DNA of 64,000 nucleotides from Sphingobacterium sp. (GTDB lineage: Bacteria; Bacteroidota; Bacteroidia; Sphingobacteriales; Sphingobacteriaceae), in assembly GCA_031277685.1 (NCBI GenBank), contig JAITLV010000298.1, forward strand, positions 33,081 to 97,080, read 5' to 3'. Every line of letters begins with the position of its first letter. The first letter of the stretch is position 1. The translations under genes and the position numbers were made by a program. Shown here piece after piece: positions 16,542 to 25,274 of the stretch. Under the pieces are notes generated by a model that did no database searches, was not told the origin of the DNA, and saw only the letters and a program-made list of their open reading frames with translations.

Positions 16542-17027
16542 ATGTTACAACAATTTACATGGCTACAATTTTCAATCGCTGTAGCAATCATTACAGTCCT
16601 CTGGTACATTACCATCCTACTGCTCTTTTTCAAGGAAGAGATTAAAAATCTCATGGGGTTTGGTTCAGTTAAAAAAACTGCTCCACCGCCCACTGAGCGT
16701 ACCCCTGAACCGCCAGCACTGATGGGAGCGTCCAAACTACCCGAAGGGGTCACTGAAACCTATGAGCTGGAATTTGGCCCACGTACCGATGACAAGGTAC
16801 ACAGGTTGGGTGCCATTTCAGACTTCTTGGAGGAAACAAAGGATATTTTCGAGATAGTCCAGAACGAGGGTGGCGGAAAGGAAGAATTACTGGAAATGCT
16901 GAAAGAACTGCTCAAACATTACCCTAACGTAAAAGAAAGCAGGCATCGGAGAGCATTGGTAGACCACCTTAAGGAACACTCGCCCCTTAACCTCTCAAGC
17001 ACTGAGATTGAAGAGCTTTTCCTATAA
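16542..17027 (+). CDS. transfer-operon membrane protein (TraD position)
   Basis: A 161-aa protein with one N-terminal membrane helix (about 10-29), a Pro-rich linker (TAPPPTERTPEPP) and an acidic helical tail. It is the first gene of the transfer operon, just before TraE. In CTnDOT-type elements this place belongs to TraD, but identity cannot be shown from motifs. It may anchor a regulatory or assembly factor to the inner membrane. Confidence 0.6.
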   Translation: MLQQFTWLQFSIAVAIITVLWYITILLLFFKEEIKNLMGFGSVKKTAPPPTERTPEPPALMGASKLPEGVTETYELEFGPRTDDKVHRLGAISDFLEETKDIFEIVQNEGGGKEELLEMLKELLKHYPNVKESRHRRALVDHLKEHSPLNLSSTEIEELFL

Positions 17028-17056
17028 CCCATTTCAAAATATCAATATCAACGATT

Positions 17057-17398
17057 ATGAACAATCAATTAAATCCGAAAAAGCAGGCTCTGTTAAAAAC
17101 ACTGATGTTTTTGTCCGCGTGGTTGGCAAGCAATGCTGTAATGACCATACGTCTGTACGGTCAGGATGGCTCGGCTGGAATACAAAAGGCTACAGATGAG
17201 GTTAAAGGCTACTTTGACACGGGATGTGACCTCATGTATGCAATCGGTGCGGTCATCGGAATCATCGGAGCTATAAAGGTATTCAACAAATGGAATGCTG
17301 GAGAACCTGACACGAATAAGGTAGCAGCCAGTTGGTTTGGTAGCTGTATATTCTTGGTCATAGTGGCCACGGTACTGAAATCATTTTTTGGTGTTTAA
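17057..17398 (+). CDS. traE: TraE, DUF4134 membrane protein
   Basis: A 113-aa DUF4134 protein, the TraE of CTnDOT-type conjugation systems and the likely pilin-like (VirB2-like) subunit. A hydrophobic N-terminus is followed by GSAGIQKATDEVKGYFDTGCDL, quoted here in part as IQKATDEVKGYFD, and two membrane helices around GAVIGIIGAIKVFNKW and ASWFGSCIFLVIVATVL. It is followed 11 bp later by TraF. Confidence 0.85.
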   Translation: MNNQLNPKKQALLKTLMFLSAWLASNAVMTIRLYGQDGSAGIQKATDEVKGYFDTGCDLMYAIGAVIGIIGAIKVFNKWNAGEPDTNKVAASWFGSCIFLVIVATVLKSFFGV

Positions 17399-17409
17399 CC
17401 CATACAGCC

Positions 17410-17748
17410 ATGAGCATAATCTACCACGTAAATAAAGGTGTGTCAAAGCCTATTGTGTTCAAGGGCCTCAAGGCACAGTATATCGGCTACCTTGCAGTTG
17501 GCCTTGTCCTGCTCCTTATCAGTTTTGCGGTACTCTACATTTCCGGATTACCGCTGATGTTCATTCTCCCATTTATCGTTTGTATGGGAACTGCGCTGAT
17601 AGTTACAGTGAACAGACTTAGCAAACGTTTCGGGGAGCATGGCCTAAAGAAATATTTTGCCCGTAGACGATTGCCCAAGGCCATAAGCTTTCGTTCTCGC
17701 AGACAATTTACCACACTGAAAAACAGACCTATCAAATACAGTAAATAA
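17410..17748 (+). CDS. traF: TraF, DUF4133 membrane protein
   Basis: A 112-aa DUF4133 protein, the VirB3-like TraF of CTnDOT systems. It starts YHVNKGVSKPIVFKGLKAQYI, typical of the family and quoted in part as NKGVSKPIVFKGLKAQYIG, and has two membrane helices (about 24-43 and 47-65). The basic C-terminus faces the cytosol and ends GLKKYFARRRLPKA. Its stop overlaps the start of traG by one base, so translation is coupled. Confidence 0.85.
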   Translation: MSIIYHVNKGVSKPIVFKGLKAQYIGYLAVGLVLLLISFAVLYISGLPLMFILPFIVCMGTALIVTVNRLSKRFGEHGLKKYFARRRLPKAISFRSRRQFTTLKNRPIKYSK

Positions 17749-20210
17749 TGGAAGCTTCTAAGATATTTCCGATATATACCGTCGACAACGATTGTATCAT
17801 TTCCATACAGGGTGATATGACCATTGCATTGGAAATCCAATTGCCCGAAATCTTTACCCTCGATGAAAGGGATTATGATGCCCTGCACAGTACCTGGATT
17901 AAAGCGATACGTTTATTGCCTGCCCATACGGTATTGCATAAGCAGGATTGGGTAGTCAGGCAACATTTCCAGCCTACAGCCGACGGAAAAAGTTTTCTTT
18001 CGGCAAGCAGTGACAATTACTATAGGGGCAGGGAGTACATGCAGCATAAATGCTACCTGTTCATAACCAAAAAGCCCAATGGCCGCAAGATTTCAAATTC
18101 TGCCTATTGCAATATCCTGCGCAGGACTATATTGCCACAGCAACTGATTGACCCGACAGTCCACCGTAATTTTGAGGACAGTGTTGGGCAGTTCGTCCGA
18201 GTGCTGACGGATAGCAGGTATATCCGTGTCCGCAGATTAGGTACGGTTGAATTGAGTGGTGATGCGAACAGGGCAGGGCTCATTGAACGCTATTGCATGT
18301 TGATGGACAGGGAAAAGCATCCACAGCTTAGGGATATGGACCTTTCGCAAGGTCTGGACATCGGGGATAAGCACACCGAACTCTATACGCTCTCTGATAT
18401 AGAGGAACTTCCCTCTCTGTGCGGGAGCAGGATTAATCTGGACAGGTACAGCACCGATAGGACAAAATTTTCGATAGGGTTCGCAAGCCCTCTGGGACTG
18501 TTGCTTGACTGCGACCATATCTACAACCAATTTATCTTCATAGGCGATAGCCAGAAAATCATCAGAAAGTTGGAGCAGAAAAGGCTCCGCCTGCAATCGC
18601 TTTCTGCGTATAGTCGTGAAAATGCGGTTGCTGGCGAAGCGGTGAACGATTATCTGAATGATGCGGTTGCCAGTCAGTTCCTGCCTGTAAGAGCGCATTT
18701 TAACGTGCTGGCATGGACTACGGATAAAGAGGAACTTAAGGACATCAGGAATAGGGTGTCTTCGGCTATGGCGCAGATGGATGCAGTGGCAAAGGTCGAA
18801 ACCGTAGGCGCTCCACAGATATTTTGGGCAGGCATACCCGGCAATGGCGCTGATTTTCCCGAAAATGATACGTTCATCACCTTCGTAGAGCAGGCAAGCT
18901 GTTTTTTCAACCAAGAAGCTAACTATAGGTCTGATGTGGAGGGTATCCGCTTGGGCGATAGGCTTTATGGCCGTCCCGTTCTGCTCGACCTGTTCAATAT
19001 GCCGATGAAAAGGGGGACGGTGACTAATAGGAACCTTTTCGTTTGCGGTGGTAGTGGTGGCGGTAAGTCAATGCTGATGAACCACATGCTCCGAACGCTC
19101 TATGAAGAAGGGGCACACTGTGTGGTCATTGATGTTGGTGGGAGCTATAAGGGACTTTGTGACCTGATTGGAGGTTATTATTTTATATATACCGAAGATA
19201 ACCCTATCCGCTTCAATCCATTCTATCTGGAAGATGGAGAGATACTGGACACGGAACGAAAGGAAAGCCTCAAAACACTGCTCTTTGCACTGTGGAAACA
19301 ATCCGACGAAAAATACAGCAGGTCAGAATATGTGGCAATCTCCAATGCTGTGACGGCCTATTACTTCAATCTGGAAAAGCATCCCGAAATCTTTCCCTGT
19401 TTCAATAGTTTTTATGATTTCTTGGTTGGGCATTACCGTAGCATTTTGGAGGATAGCAGGGTAAATCCAAAGGATTTTGATTTTGAGAATTTTCTGTATG
19501 TATTGAATCCCTACTATAGAGGTGGCGAATTTGATTATCTGTTGAATGCGGAGGAAAAATTGGAGTTCCTGAAAGAACGGTTCATAGTCTTTGAACTGGA
19601 CAACATCAAGTCGCACGAAATCCTTTTCCCAGTTGCCACAATCATTATATCCCAAATGTTCATTGCCAAGATGCGCAAGCTCAGGGGGCTGCGCAAAGTG
19701 CTTGCCATAGATGAGGCTTGGATTGCGATTGCCAAATCGGGAATGGCATCGTTCATCAAGTATCTCTATAAGACCATCCGTAAGTTCAATGGTATTCCTG
19801 CTCTGATAACGCAGGAAGTGGATGACCTGATTTCATCGCCCATCATCAAGGAAACAGTGGTCAACCTTTCCGATACCAAAATATTTCTGGACATGCGCAA
19901 GTTCATGAACAAGTTCGACAGCCTACAGCATGTGCTTGGGCTTTCGGAAAAGGCCAAAACACTGATGCTGTCCATCAACAGAGCAAACGACCCATCAAGG
20001 AACTATAGGGAAGCTCTGGTAGATCAGGGCGGTGAAGTCCTGAAAGTATACCGGAATGAGCTTTCCATTGAAGAATACCTTTCCTATTCGACAGAAGAGA
20101 ACGAAAAGGTAAGAGTACAGCAGTATGCCCAAGAACACGGAGGGATGAAAGAGGGGATTGAGAAGCTGGCACAGGAAATCAGGAATGAAAAATTAGGTGA
20201 TAACAAATAA
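17748..20210 (+). CDS. traG: TraG, VirB4-type conjugation ATPase
   Basis: An 820-aa conjugation ATPase, TraG of CTnDOT (VirB4 class; not the VirD4 coupling protein also called TraG elsewhere). Walker A is GGSGGGKS (residues 434-441) and Walker B is VLAIDEAW (651-658, D655-E656). The N-terminal half is the TraC/VirB4 N-domain, and the C-terminal RecA-like domain includes ALITQEVDDL. Full length for the family. It powers pilus and channel assembly at the inner membrane. Confidence 0.93.
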   Translation: MEASKIFPIYTVDNDCIISIQGDMTIALEIQLPEIFTLDERDYDALHSTWIKAIRLLPAHTVLHKQDWVVRQHFQPTADGKSFLSASSDNYYRGREYMQHKCYLFITKKPNGRKISNSAYCNILRRTILPQQLIDPTVHRNFEDSVGQFVRVLTDSRYIRVRRLGTVELSGDANRAGLIERYCMLMDREKHPQLRDMDLSQGLDIGDKHTELYTLSDIEELPSLCGSRINLDRYSTDRTKFSIGFASPLGLLLDCDHIYNQFIFIGDSQKIIRKLEQKRLRLQSLSAYSRENAVAGEAVNDYLNDAVASQFLPVRAHFNVLAWTTDKEELKDIRNRVSSAMAQMDAVAKVETVGAPQIFWAGIPGNGADFPENDTFITFVEQASCFFNQEANYRSDVEGIRLGDRLYGRPVLLDLFNMPMKRGTVTNRNLFVCGGSGGGKSMLMNHMLRTLYEEGAHCVVIDVGGSYKGLCDLIGGYYFIYTEDNPIRFNPFYLEDGEILDTERKESLKTLLFALWKQSDEKYSRSEYVAISNAVTAYYFNLEKHPEIFPCFNSFYDFLVGHYRSILEDSRVNPKDFDFENFLYVLNPYYRGGEFDYLLNAEEKLEFLKERFIVFELDNIKSHEILFPVATIIISQMFIAKMRKLRGLRKVLAIDEAWIAIAKSGMASFIKYLYKTIRKFNGIPALITQEVDDLISSPIIKETVVNLSDTKIFLDMRKFMNKFDSLQHVLGLSEKAKTLMLSINRANDPSRNYREALVDQGGEVLKVYRNELSIEEYLSYSTEENEKVRVQQYAQEHGGMKEGIEKLAQEIRNEKLGDNK

Positions 20211-20222
20211 ATAAAATAGAAA

Positions 20223-20924
20223 ATGAAACTATTCAAGATTATGAAAAAATACATGGTAATACTGCCGTTCAGCGCAATGGTAATGTGCGTGGCAATACCT
20301 ACAGGCGCAACGGCACAGGTCGCCGTGCTTGAGGTAATCAAAGCAGGGATAAAACGGGTCATTAAGGCCGTTGACCTCAAGGTACAGCGTATGCAGAATC
20401 GGACCGTATGGCTACAGAATGCGCAAAAGACACTAGAAAACCAACTTTCAAAACTTCGGTTGGGGGATATTGCCGACTGGACAGAAAAACAGCGCAAGCT
20501 CTATGAAGACTATTATCAGGAGCTATGGAAAGTGAAATCGGCGATTACCTACATCAAACGCATCAAGGAACTCAGTCAGGAGCAGGGACAATTGGTAAAG
20601 GAATATCAGTGGGCTTGGGAACGGTTCTCGAAAGACCTCAATTTCACTCCTGATGAACTTGAAAATATGACTTCGGTATATTCCGGTCTGTTGGAGGAGA
20701 GCATCAAGAATATTGATGAAATCCTGATGGTTGTACACAGTTTCGATACACAGATGTCTGATGGTGAAAGGCTGGAAATTATAGAAAGGGCAAGGGATAA
20801 GATACATGAAAATCTATCCTCACTGCGAAAATTCAACGCCAGTAATATCCAGCTTTCCATGCAAAGGGCGAAAGATATGAATGAAATCCAAAACCTTAAA
20901 AAGATATATGAAATCGAAAACTAA
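20223..20924 (+). CDS. traI: TraI-family exported conjugation protein
   Basis: A 233-aa exported helical protein with a signal peptide to about residue 32 (TGATAQ). It has the family pattern VIKAVDLKVQRMQNRTVWLQ, then DWTEKQRKLYEDYYQELWKV, and MSDGERLEII near the end. This is the protein annotated TraI in Sphingobacteriaceae and Flavobacteriaceae conjugative elements; it is not a relaxase. It lies 12 bp after traG and overlaps the next gene. The gene at 21542 is a distant paralogue. Confidence 0.8.
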   Translation: MKLFKIMKKYMVILPFSAMVMCVAIPTGATAQVAVLEVIKAGIKRVIKAVDLKVQRMQNRTVWLQNAQKTLENQLSKLRLGDIADWTEKQRKLYEDYYQELWKVKSAITYIKRIKELSQEQGQLVKEYQWAWERFSKDLNFTPDELENMTSVYSGLLEESIKNIDEILMVVHSFDTQMSDGERLEIIERARDKIHENLSSLRKFNASNIQLSMQRAKDMNEIQNLKKIYEIEN

Positions 20925-21555
20925 TCTATTGGAAAGGGCATTTGCCCTCGGTAAAAGAACCAATATGCTTTTGGTTTTTATCCTGCTTACTCTGATAATA
21001 TGCTGCGGGCATCACAGTGCTACCGCCCAAACGTTTTCAGAATTTTTTAGGCAAAAGAGTACCCAACGAAAATACCTGATGGAAAGTATTCTTGCATACA
21101 AGACCTACGCTACCGTAGCTTGGAAAGGATATAAGAACCTGCGTAAAGGATGGCGTACCATCAGCGATATAGCGAATGGGGAGCAGAAGCTCCACCTGCT
21201 GTATTTTGAGTCCTTGGGTGAGGTAAATCCCTTGATTAAGAAAAACCCTTTGACTGCTGAAATATTGGAGATGTGCCAAAAGATATACTTTCTGATGGGG
21301 AGACGAATAGATATAAATGGGTTATCCAGGTCAACCGTAATCAGTGATATGAAATCACAGCTTTTGAACGATTGCGAAAACAATCTTCAAGAACTGGATA
21401 TGTTATTGACCAATCGGGAAACCAAAATGACCGACAAGGCCAGATTGAACAAACTTCATGCTATTCACGGCGCAGTAAGAAATACTTTGGAGCTTGCCAT
21501 GCAGTTCACAATGGACATGGAACTGATGAAAGGAGGGGAACATGAAAACGATTAA
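20881..21555 (+). CDS. exported conjugation-operon protein
   Basis: A 224-aa protein with an N-terminal basic segment and one hydrophobic stretch (about 29-50, LLVFILLTLIICCG) that serves as signal peptide or anchor. The rest is helical and carries NLRKGWRTISDIANGEQKLH. It overlaps both neighbours (44 bp at the start, 14 bp at the end). A start further in, at the second Met (residue 10), is equally possible. It is conserved in position in this operon type, with unknown function, probably a periplasmic component of the mating apparatus. Confidence 0.65.
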   Translation: MKSKTLKRYMKSKTNLLERAFALGKRTNMLLVFILLTLIICCGHHSATAQTFSEFFRQKSTQRKYLMESILAYKTYATVAWKGYKNLRKGWRTISDIANGEQKLHLLYFESLGEVNPLIKKNPLTAEILEMCQKIYFLMGRRIDINGLSRSTVISDMKSQLLNDCENNLQELDMLLTNRETKMTDKARLNKLHAIHGAVRNTLELAMQFTMDMELMKGGEHEND

Positions 21556-22198
21556 ATATTGGTTGCTATCCGTTCTGATGTCACTAACTGTTGGAGCAAG
21601 CAGGGCGCAGTCTACGGAGGTTCAGCAATTGTTGCTCAACGCCACCAAACTTGGCCAGTTGAAAAACATCTTAAGGGATATGAAAAAGGGCTATGACATC
21701 CTGACCAGTGGCTACAATACCATTAAAGGGATTTCAAAGGGCAATTTTTCAATTCACGATGCCTTCCTTCAGGGCCTACTGAAAGTAAGCCCCTCGGTAA
21801 GAAAGTACAAGAGGATTGCAGACATCGTGGCTTTACAGAAACAGATTGTTCGGGAATACCGTTGGGGCTATGAACGGTTCAAAAATTCAGGCACTTTTTC
21901 CGCGCAGGAACTGGATTATTTTGCCAATGTCTACACCAACTTGGTCGATAAGAGCATGCGCAACATAGAAGAACTGATATTGGTGGTTACTTCGTCCAAG
22001 TTACGGATGTCGGATGATGAACGCATCGGACAGATTGATGACCTATATGGAAAGACAAAAGATTTGCTTGCTTTCTTGAATTACTTCAACGATGAGGTTA
22101 CGGTGATGGAGAAATTGAAAGAGAAGGAGAAATTCGATATAAAAGGGCTGGAAAACATCTATCTGCCAAAAGGAAAGGAGGTAGACAATGAAGACTGA
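21542..22198 (+). CDS. exported conjugation protein, TraI paralogue (TerB-annotated type)
   Basis: A 218-aa exported protein with signal peptide to about residue 22 (GASRAQ). The core has ILRDMKKGYDILTSGYNTIK, IVREYRWGYERFKNSGTFS and LRMSDDERIGQIDDLYG, and relatives are often annotated as TerB-family proteins. It shares the YxWxxxRF ... MSDxERL pattern with the TraI-family protein at 20223, which suggests duplication in the operon. Overlap with the next gene is 11 bp. Confidence 0.7.
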   Translation: MKTIKYWLLSVLMSLTVGASRAQSTEVQQLLLNATKLGQLKNILRDMKKGYDILTSGYNTIKGISKGNFSIHDAFLQGLLKVSPSVRKYKRIADIVALQKQIVREYRWGYERFKNSGTFSAQELDYFANVYTNLVDKSMRNIEELILVVTSSKLRMSDDERIGQIDDLYGKTKDLLAFLNYFNDEVTVMEKLKEKEKFDIKGLENIYLPKGKEVDNED

Positions 22199-23399
22199 TA
22201 AACTGATAGGGATAGCTACCGTAACACTCTTTATCTTCCCGATTTGCGCAAGCGCACAGGGCTTGAGCGATACGCTATCAGGAATGCAGTCGGTACTTGA
22301 TAGGATTTACGACGAAATGCTCCCTCTTTCAAGCCGTCTTATCGACGTGGCCCGTGGCATAGCTGGATTTGGCGCCCTATGGTATATTGCCAGCCGTGTC
22401 TGGCGCCAACTCGCATCTGCCGAACCCCTCGATTTCTATCCCTTGTTGCGCCCCTTTGCCCTCGGACTGGCCATAGCCCTGTTCCCCGTCGTCCTTTCTG
22501 TTCTCAATGCCGTTCTGGGGCCTACCGTGTCGGCCACTTCTGCAATGGTCAAGGACAGTAACACGTCTATCGAGCATTTGCTCAAGCAAAAGGAGATTGC
22601 CCTTAAAAAGACAAAGAACTGGCAGATTTTCGAAGGTCAGAACGGTGCGGGAAATAGGGAGGAATGGTATAAGATGAGGCATCCTAATGATAAAAATGGG
22701 TCTAAGGATAAGTGGTTAGACCGTGTATATAATGATATGCAATTTTGGATGGATAAGCAGATGTACAGTTTCCGTAATTCGATTAAGGCATGGTTAAAGG
22801 AAGTATTGGAAGTTGTCTATCTCGGAGCATCGCTGTGTATCAATACCCTTCGAACGTTTTTCCTTATCGTATTGGCAGTAATAGGCCCATTGGCACTAGG
22901 GTTCTCGGTCTATGATGGTTTTCAGCAGACATTGTCCAATTATCTGTCGCGTTATATCAATATTTTCCTTTGGCTGCCAATCAGTAATATTTTCGGGAGC
23001 ATCTTGGGCAAGATACAGGAGAATATGCTCCGGCTAGACCTCAGTCAGATTGAGGCCAGTGGTGATACATTTTTCAGTACGACCGATACCGCCTATCTGG
23101 TCTTCCTGCTTATCGGAATTGTTGGGTTCTTTTCAGTGCCTACAGTGGCCAGTTATATCGTACAGGCAACGGGACAGAATACCTATTTGCAACGTATCAA
23201 CACCTTGGTCGTTGGAGCAGGTCAATTTGGAGCCTCTAATATGGATACTTCAATGGGGAAAGGCTCTGTTGGGGCTATGGCTACCAACTATGGTAAACTT
23301 GCAGGGCAGGTTTACAATAAAGTGAGGGACAGTTTTTCAAAAATCGGTTCAGATGGGGATAAAGACAGCAACCAAAGGAGCAAACTTGAGGGAAAATAA
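22188..23399 (+). CDS. traJ: TraJ, conjugative transposon membrane protein
   Basis: A 403-aa polytopic inner-membrane protein, TraJ of CTnDOT (VirB6/TrbL-like). After a signal-like start it shows LSDTLSGMQSVLDRIYDEMLP, quoted in part as SGMQSVLDRIYDEM. Membrane helices lie around 57-75, 94-115, 205-245 and 290-312. The C-terminal tail is Ser/Gly/Lys-rich. Length and helix layout match the family. It probably forms the channel core with TraK and TraM. Confidence 0.85.
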   Translation: MKTDKLIGIATVTLFIFPICASAQGLSDTLSGMQSVLDRIYDEMLPLSSRLIDVARGIAGFGALWYIASRVWRQLASAEPLDFYPLLRPFALGLAIALFPVVLSVLNAVLGPTVSATSAMVKDSNTSIEHLLKQKEIALKKTKNWQIFEGQNGAGNREEWYKMRHPNDKNGSKDKWLDRVYNDMQFWMDKQMYSFRNSIKAWLKEVLEVVYLGASLCINTLRTFFLIVLAVIGPLALGFSVYDGFQQTLSNYLSRYINIFLWLPISNIFGSILGKIQENMLRLDLSQIEASGDTFFSTTDTAYLVFLLIGIVGFFSVPTVASYIVQATGQNTYLQRINTLVVGAGQFGASNMDTSMGKGSVGAMATNYGKLAGQVYNKVRDSFSKIGSDGDKDSNQRSKLEGK

Positions 23400-23410
23400 T
23401 ATCTAAAACT

Positions 23411-24019
23411 ATGTTCAAAAAACTCAATAATATAGAAACGGCATTTCAGCATGTAAGGATGTTCAGCCTGATTTTCCTTGTAGCCTGTTGCACTGTATGC
23501 ACCTATATTGTTTATAAGTGTTTTGCGATGGTAAACAGTGAACGAGAACGGGTGTATATTCTGTCAAATGGCAAGGCTTTGGAAGCTCTGTCAGATGATA
23601 GAAGGGAAAACCTACCCGTGGAGATACGTGACCATATCGCCAATTTCCATCGGTATTTTTTTACGCTTGACCCTGATGAAAAAGTGATACAGCAAAATGC
23701 TTCAAAGGCATTCGACCTTGCGGACATCAGCGCAAAAAAAGCGTACGACAATTTACGGGAACAGGGATTTTATGCGAATGTTATTTCCGCTAATATCTCA
23801 GTTCGATTGGAGGTTGACAGTATTTCCCTTGAACTGGACAATGCCCCATATAGGTTTACCTGTTATTCCACCCAAGAACTTATCCGTAGCACATCTACAG
23901 TAAAGCGGAAATTGGTTACCAAAGGAGAATTACGAACGGTGTCCAGAAGTGACAATAATCCCCACGGATTTCTAATCCAGCGATGGGAAACTGTGTTTAA
24001 TGAAGATTTAGCGAAATGA
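23411..24019 (+). CDS. traK: TraK, VirB8-like conjugation protein
   Basis: A 202-aa bitopic protein with one N-terminal membrane helix (about 16-38) and a VirB8-like periplasmic domain. The FKKLNNIETAFQHVRMFSL start and RDHIANFHRYFFTLDPDEK are family signatures. The stop overlaps the start of the following small gene (ATGA), so TraL is probably translated by coupling. Confidence 0.88.
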   Translation: MFKKLNNIETAFQHVRMFSLIFLVACCTVCTYIVYKCFAMVNSERERVYILSNGKALEALSDDRRENLPVEIRDHIANFHRYFFTLDPDEKVIQQNASKAFDLADISAKKAYDNLREQGFYANVISANISVRLEVDSISLELDNAPYRFTCYSTQELIRSTSTVKRKLVTKGELRTVSRSDNNPHGFLIQRWETVFNEDLAK

Positions 24020-24186
24020 CACGGATAGGAAAATTAATTAGGCTCATGGAGCAGCGTATCGGGAATTCCCTGAACCAAAAAGCTGAAAAAATGGGTATAA
24101 AAAAAATGAAATGGCTACTGCTATCACTCGGTGCGGTGTTCACCGCCTATTACCTATTTCTAATAGTCAATGCACTTATTAAATAA
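24016..24186 (+). CDS. traL: TraL-like small membrane protein (56 aa)
   Basis: A 56-aa protein encoded between TraK and TraM, where CTnDOT-type operons carry TraL. It has a basic N-terminus (IRLMEQRIGNSL) and one C-terminal membrane helix (about residues 33-52). The start ATG overlaps the traK stop by 4 bp. Confidence 0.75.
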   Translation: MTRIGKLIRLMEQRIGNSLNQKAEKMGIKKMKWLLLSLGAVFTAYYLFLIVNALIK

Positions 24187-24193
24187 TAAAATT

Positions 24194-25267
24194 ATGGAAA
24201 AAAGAAAGAAAAAAGCTCTATTGGTCTTGCCTCTGGTGGCTATTCCACTCCTTACTCTTGCATTCCACGCATTAGAGGGAGGTTCAGGACTTAAGGAAAA
24301 AGAAAATGTTACCAAGAAGGGCATCAATACGGAACTTCCCGATGCCAAACTCCGTAGCGATGAAAAGAAAGATAAATTCTCGTTATACAAGAACAGTACG
24401 GATGATACCATAGGCAATTTCAATGCGCCAACTGATACAGTCTTTGACCGTTTGGGTTTCAATGGTGCAAGGGAAATAGATAGGAAGAGCGAAGAAATCA
24501 ATGGGAAACTCGAACGGCTTGAAAAACGCTTGAAGGATGAAGAAGAGGCTGATATGCAGACAACCTATAGAAGCCGAAGGGCGGTTGTCCAGCCAAGTCA
24601 GACAGATACGGACATGCGTGGTGATGTAGACCGTTTGGAGAAGCTGATGAGGCAGATGCAGGAAGACAATGGCCCTGATGCGGAAACCGTCCAACTGAAT
24701 GCTATGTTGCAGAATATTCTCGACATCCAGCACCCCGAGCGTGTAGCTAATCGGACAAGGTCATATTTGGATACGCTTTCTATGGACAGTTTATTCAGGG
24801 CAATTCCTGCAACCATTCTCGATAAGAAGAAAGCCGTTCAGGGAGCTACCCTAAAGCTTCGTTTAGATGATACGGTAACATTATCTGGACAGAAGATACC
24901 AAAGGGACATGAGATATATGGCATAGTAAACATTATGAACCAGCGACTATTATTGAATATCACCAATATTAGGTTAGGTACCTCTATCATTCCCGTAAAT
25001 CTTGCCCTTTATGGACTTGATGGGATTGAAGGACTGTATGCGCCCGATGCTATCCTGACGGAAACGGCTAATTTAGGCGCAGATAGGGCAATTGGAGGGA
25101 TTGGCATGTATGGGCTAGACCAATCAATGGCTACCCAATTGGCTACCGCTGGAATAGACGCTGCCCGTAGCGCACTTGGCAAGCGGGTACGTAAGGTAAA
25201 AGTGAAGATAAAAACGGGCCAGAAAGTACTCTTACGAGATAAATCGAAAAAGAACTTAACTAAATAA
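24194..25267 (+). CDS. traM: TraM, VirB10-like conjugation protein
   Basis: A 357-aa protein starting at ATG 24194 (MEKRKKKALLVLPLV); a longer frame from 24170 overlaps TraL and is not used. One membrane helix (about 8-25), a charged periplasmic linker with coiled-coil propensity (about 95-170), then the conserved TraM C-terminal domain. Visible signatures there are IYGIVNIMNQRLLLNI, VNLALYGLDGIEGLYAPDA and KVKVKIKTGQKVLLRD. It links inner and outer membrane parts of the mating apparatus. TraN, normally next, is absent here. Confidence 0.87.
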   Translation: MEKRKKKALLVLPLVAIPLLTLAFHALEGGSGLKEKENVTKKGINTELPDAKLRSDEKKDKFSLYKNSTDDTIGNFNAPTDTVFDRLGFNGAREIDRKSEEINGKLERLEKRLKDEEEADMQTTYRSRRAVVQPSQTDTDMRGDVDRLEKLMRQMQEDNGPDAETVQLNAMLQNILDIQHPERVANRTRSYLDTLSMDSLFRAIPATILDKKKAVQGATLKLRLDDTVTLSGQKIPKGHEIYGIVNIMNQRLLLNITNIRLGTSIIPVNLALYGLDGIEGLYAPDAILTETANLGADRAIGGIGMYGLDQSMATQLATAGIDAARSALGKRVRKVKVKIKTGQKVLLRDKSKKNLTK

Positions 25268-25274
25268 TAAAGCT

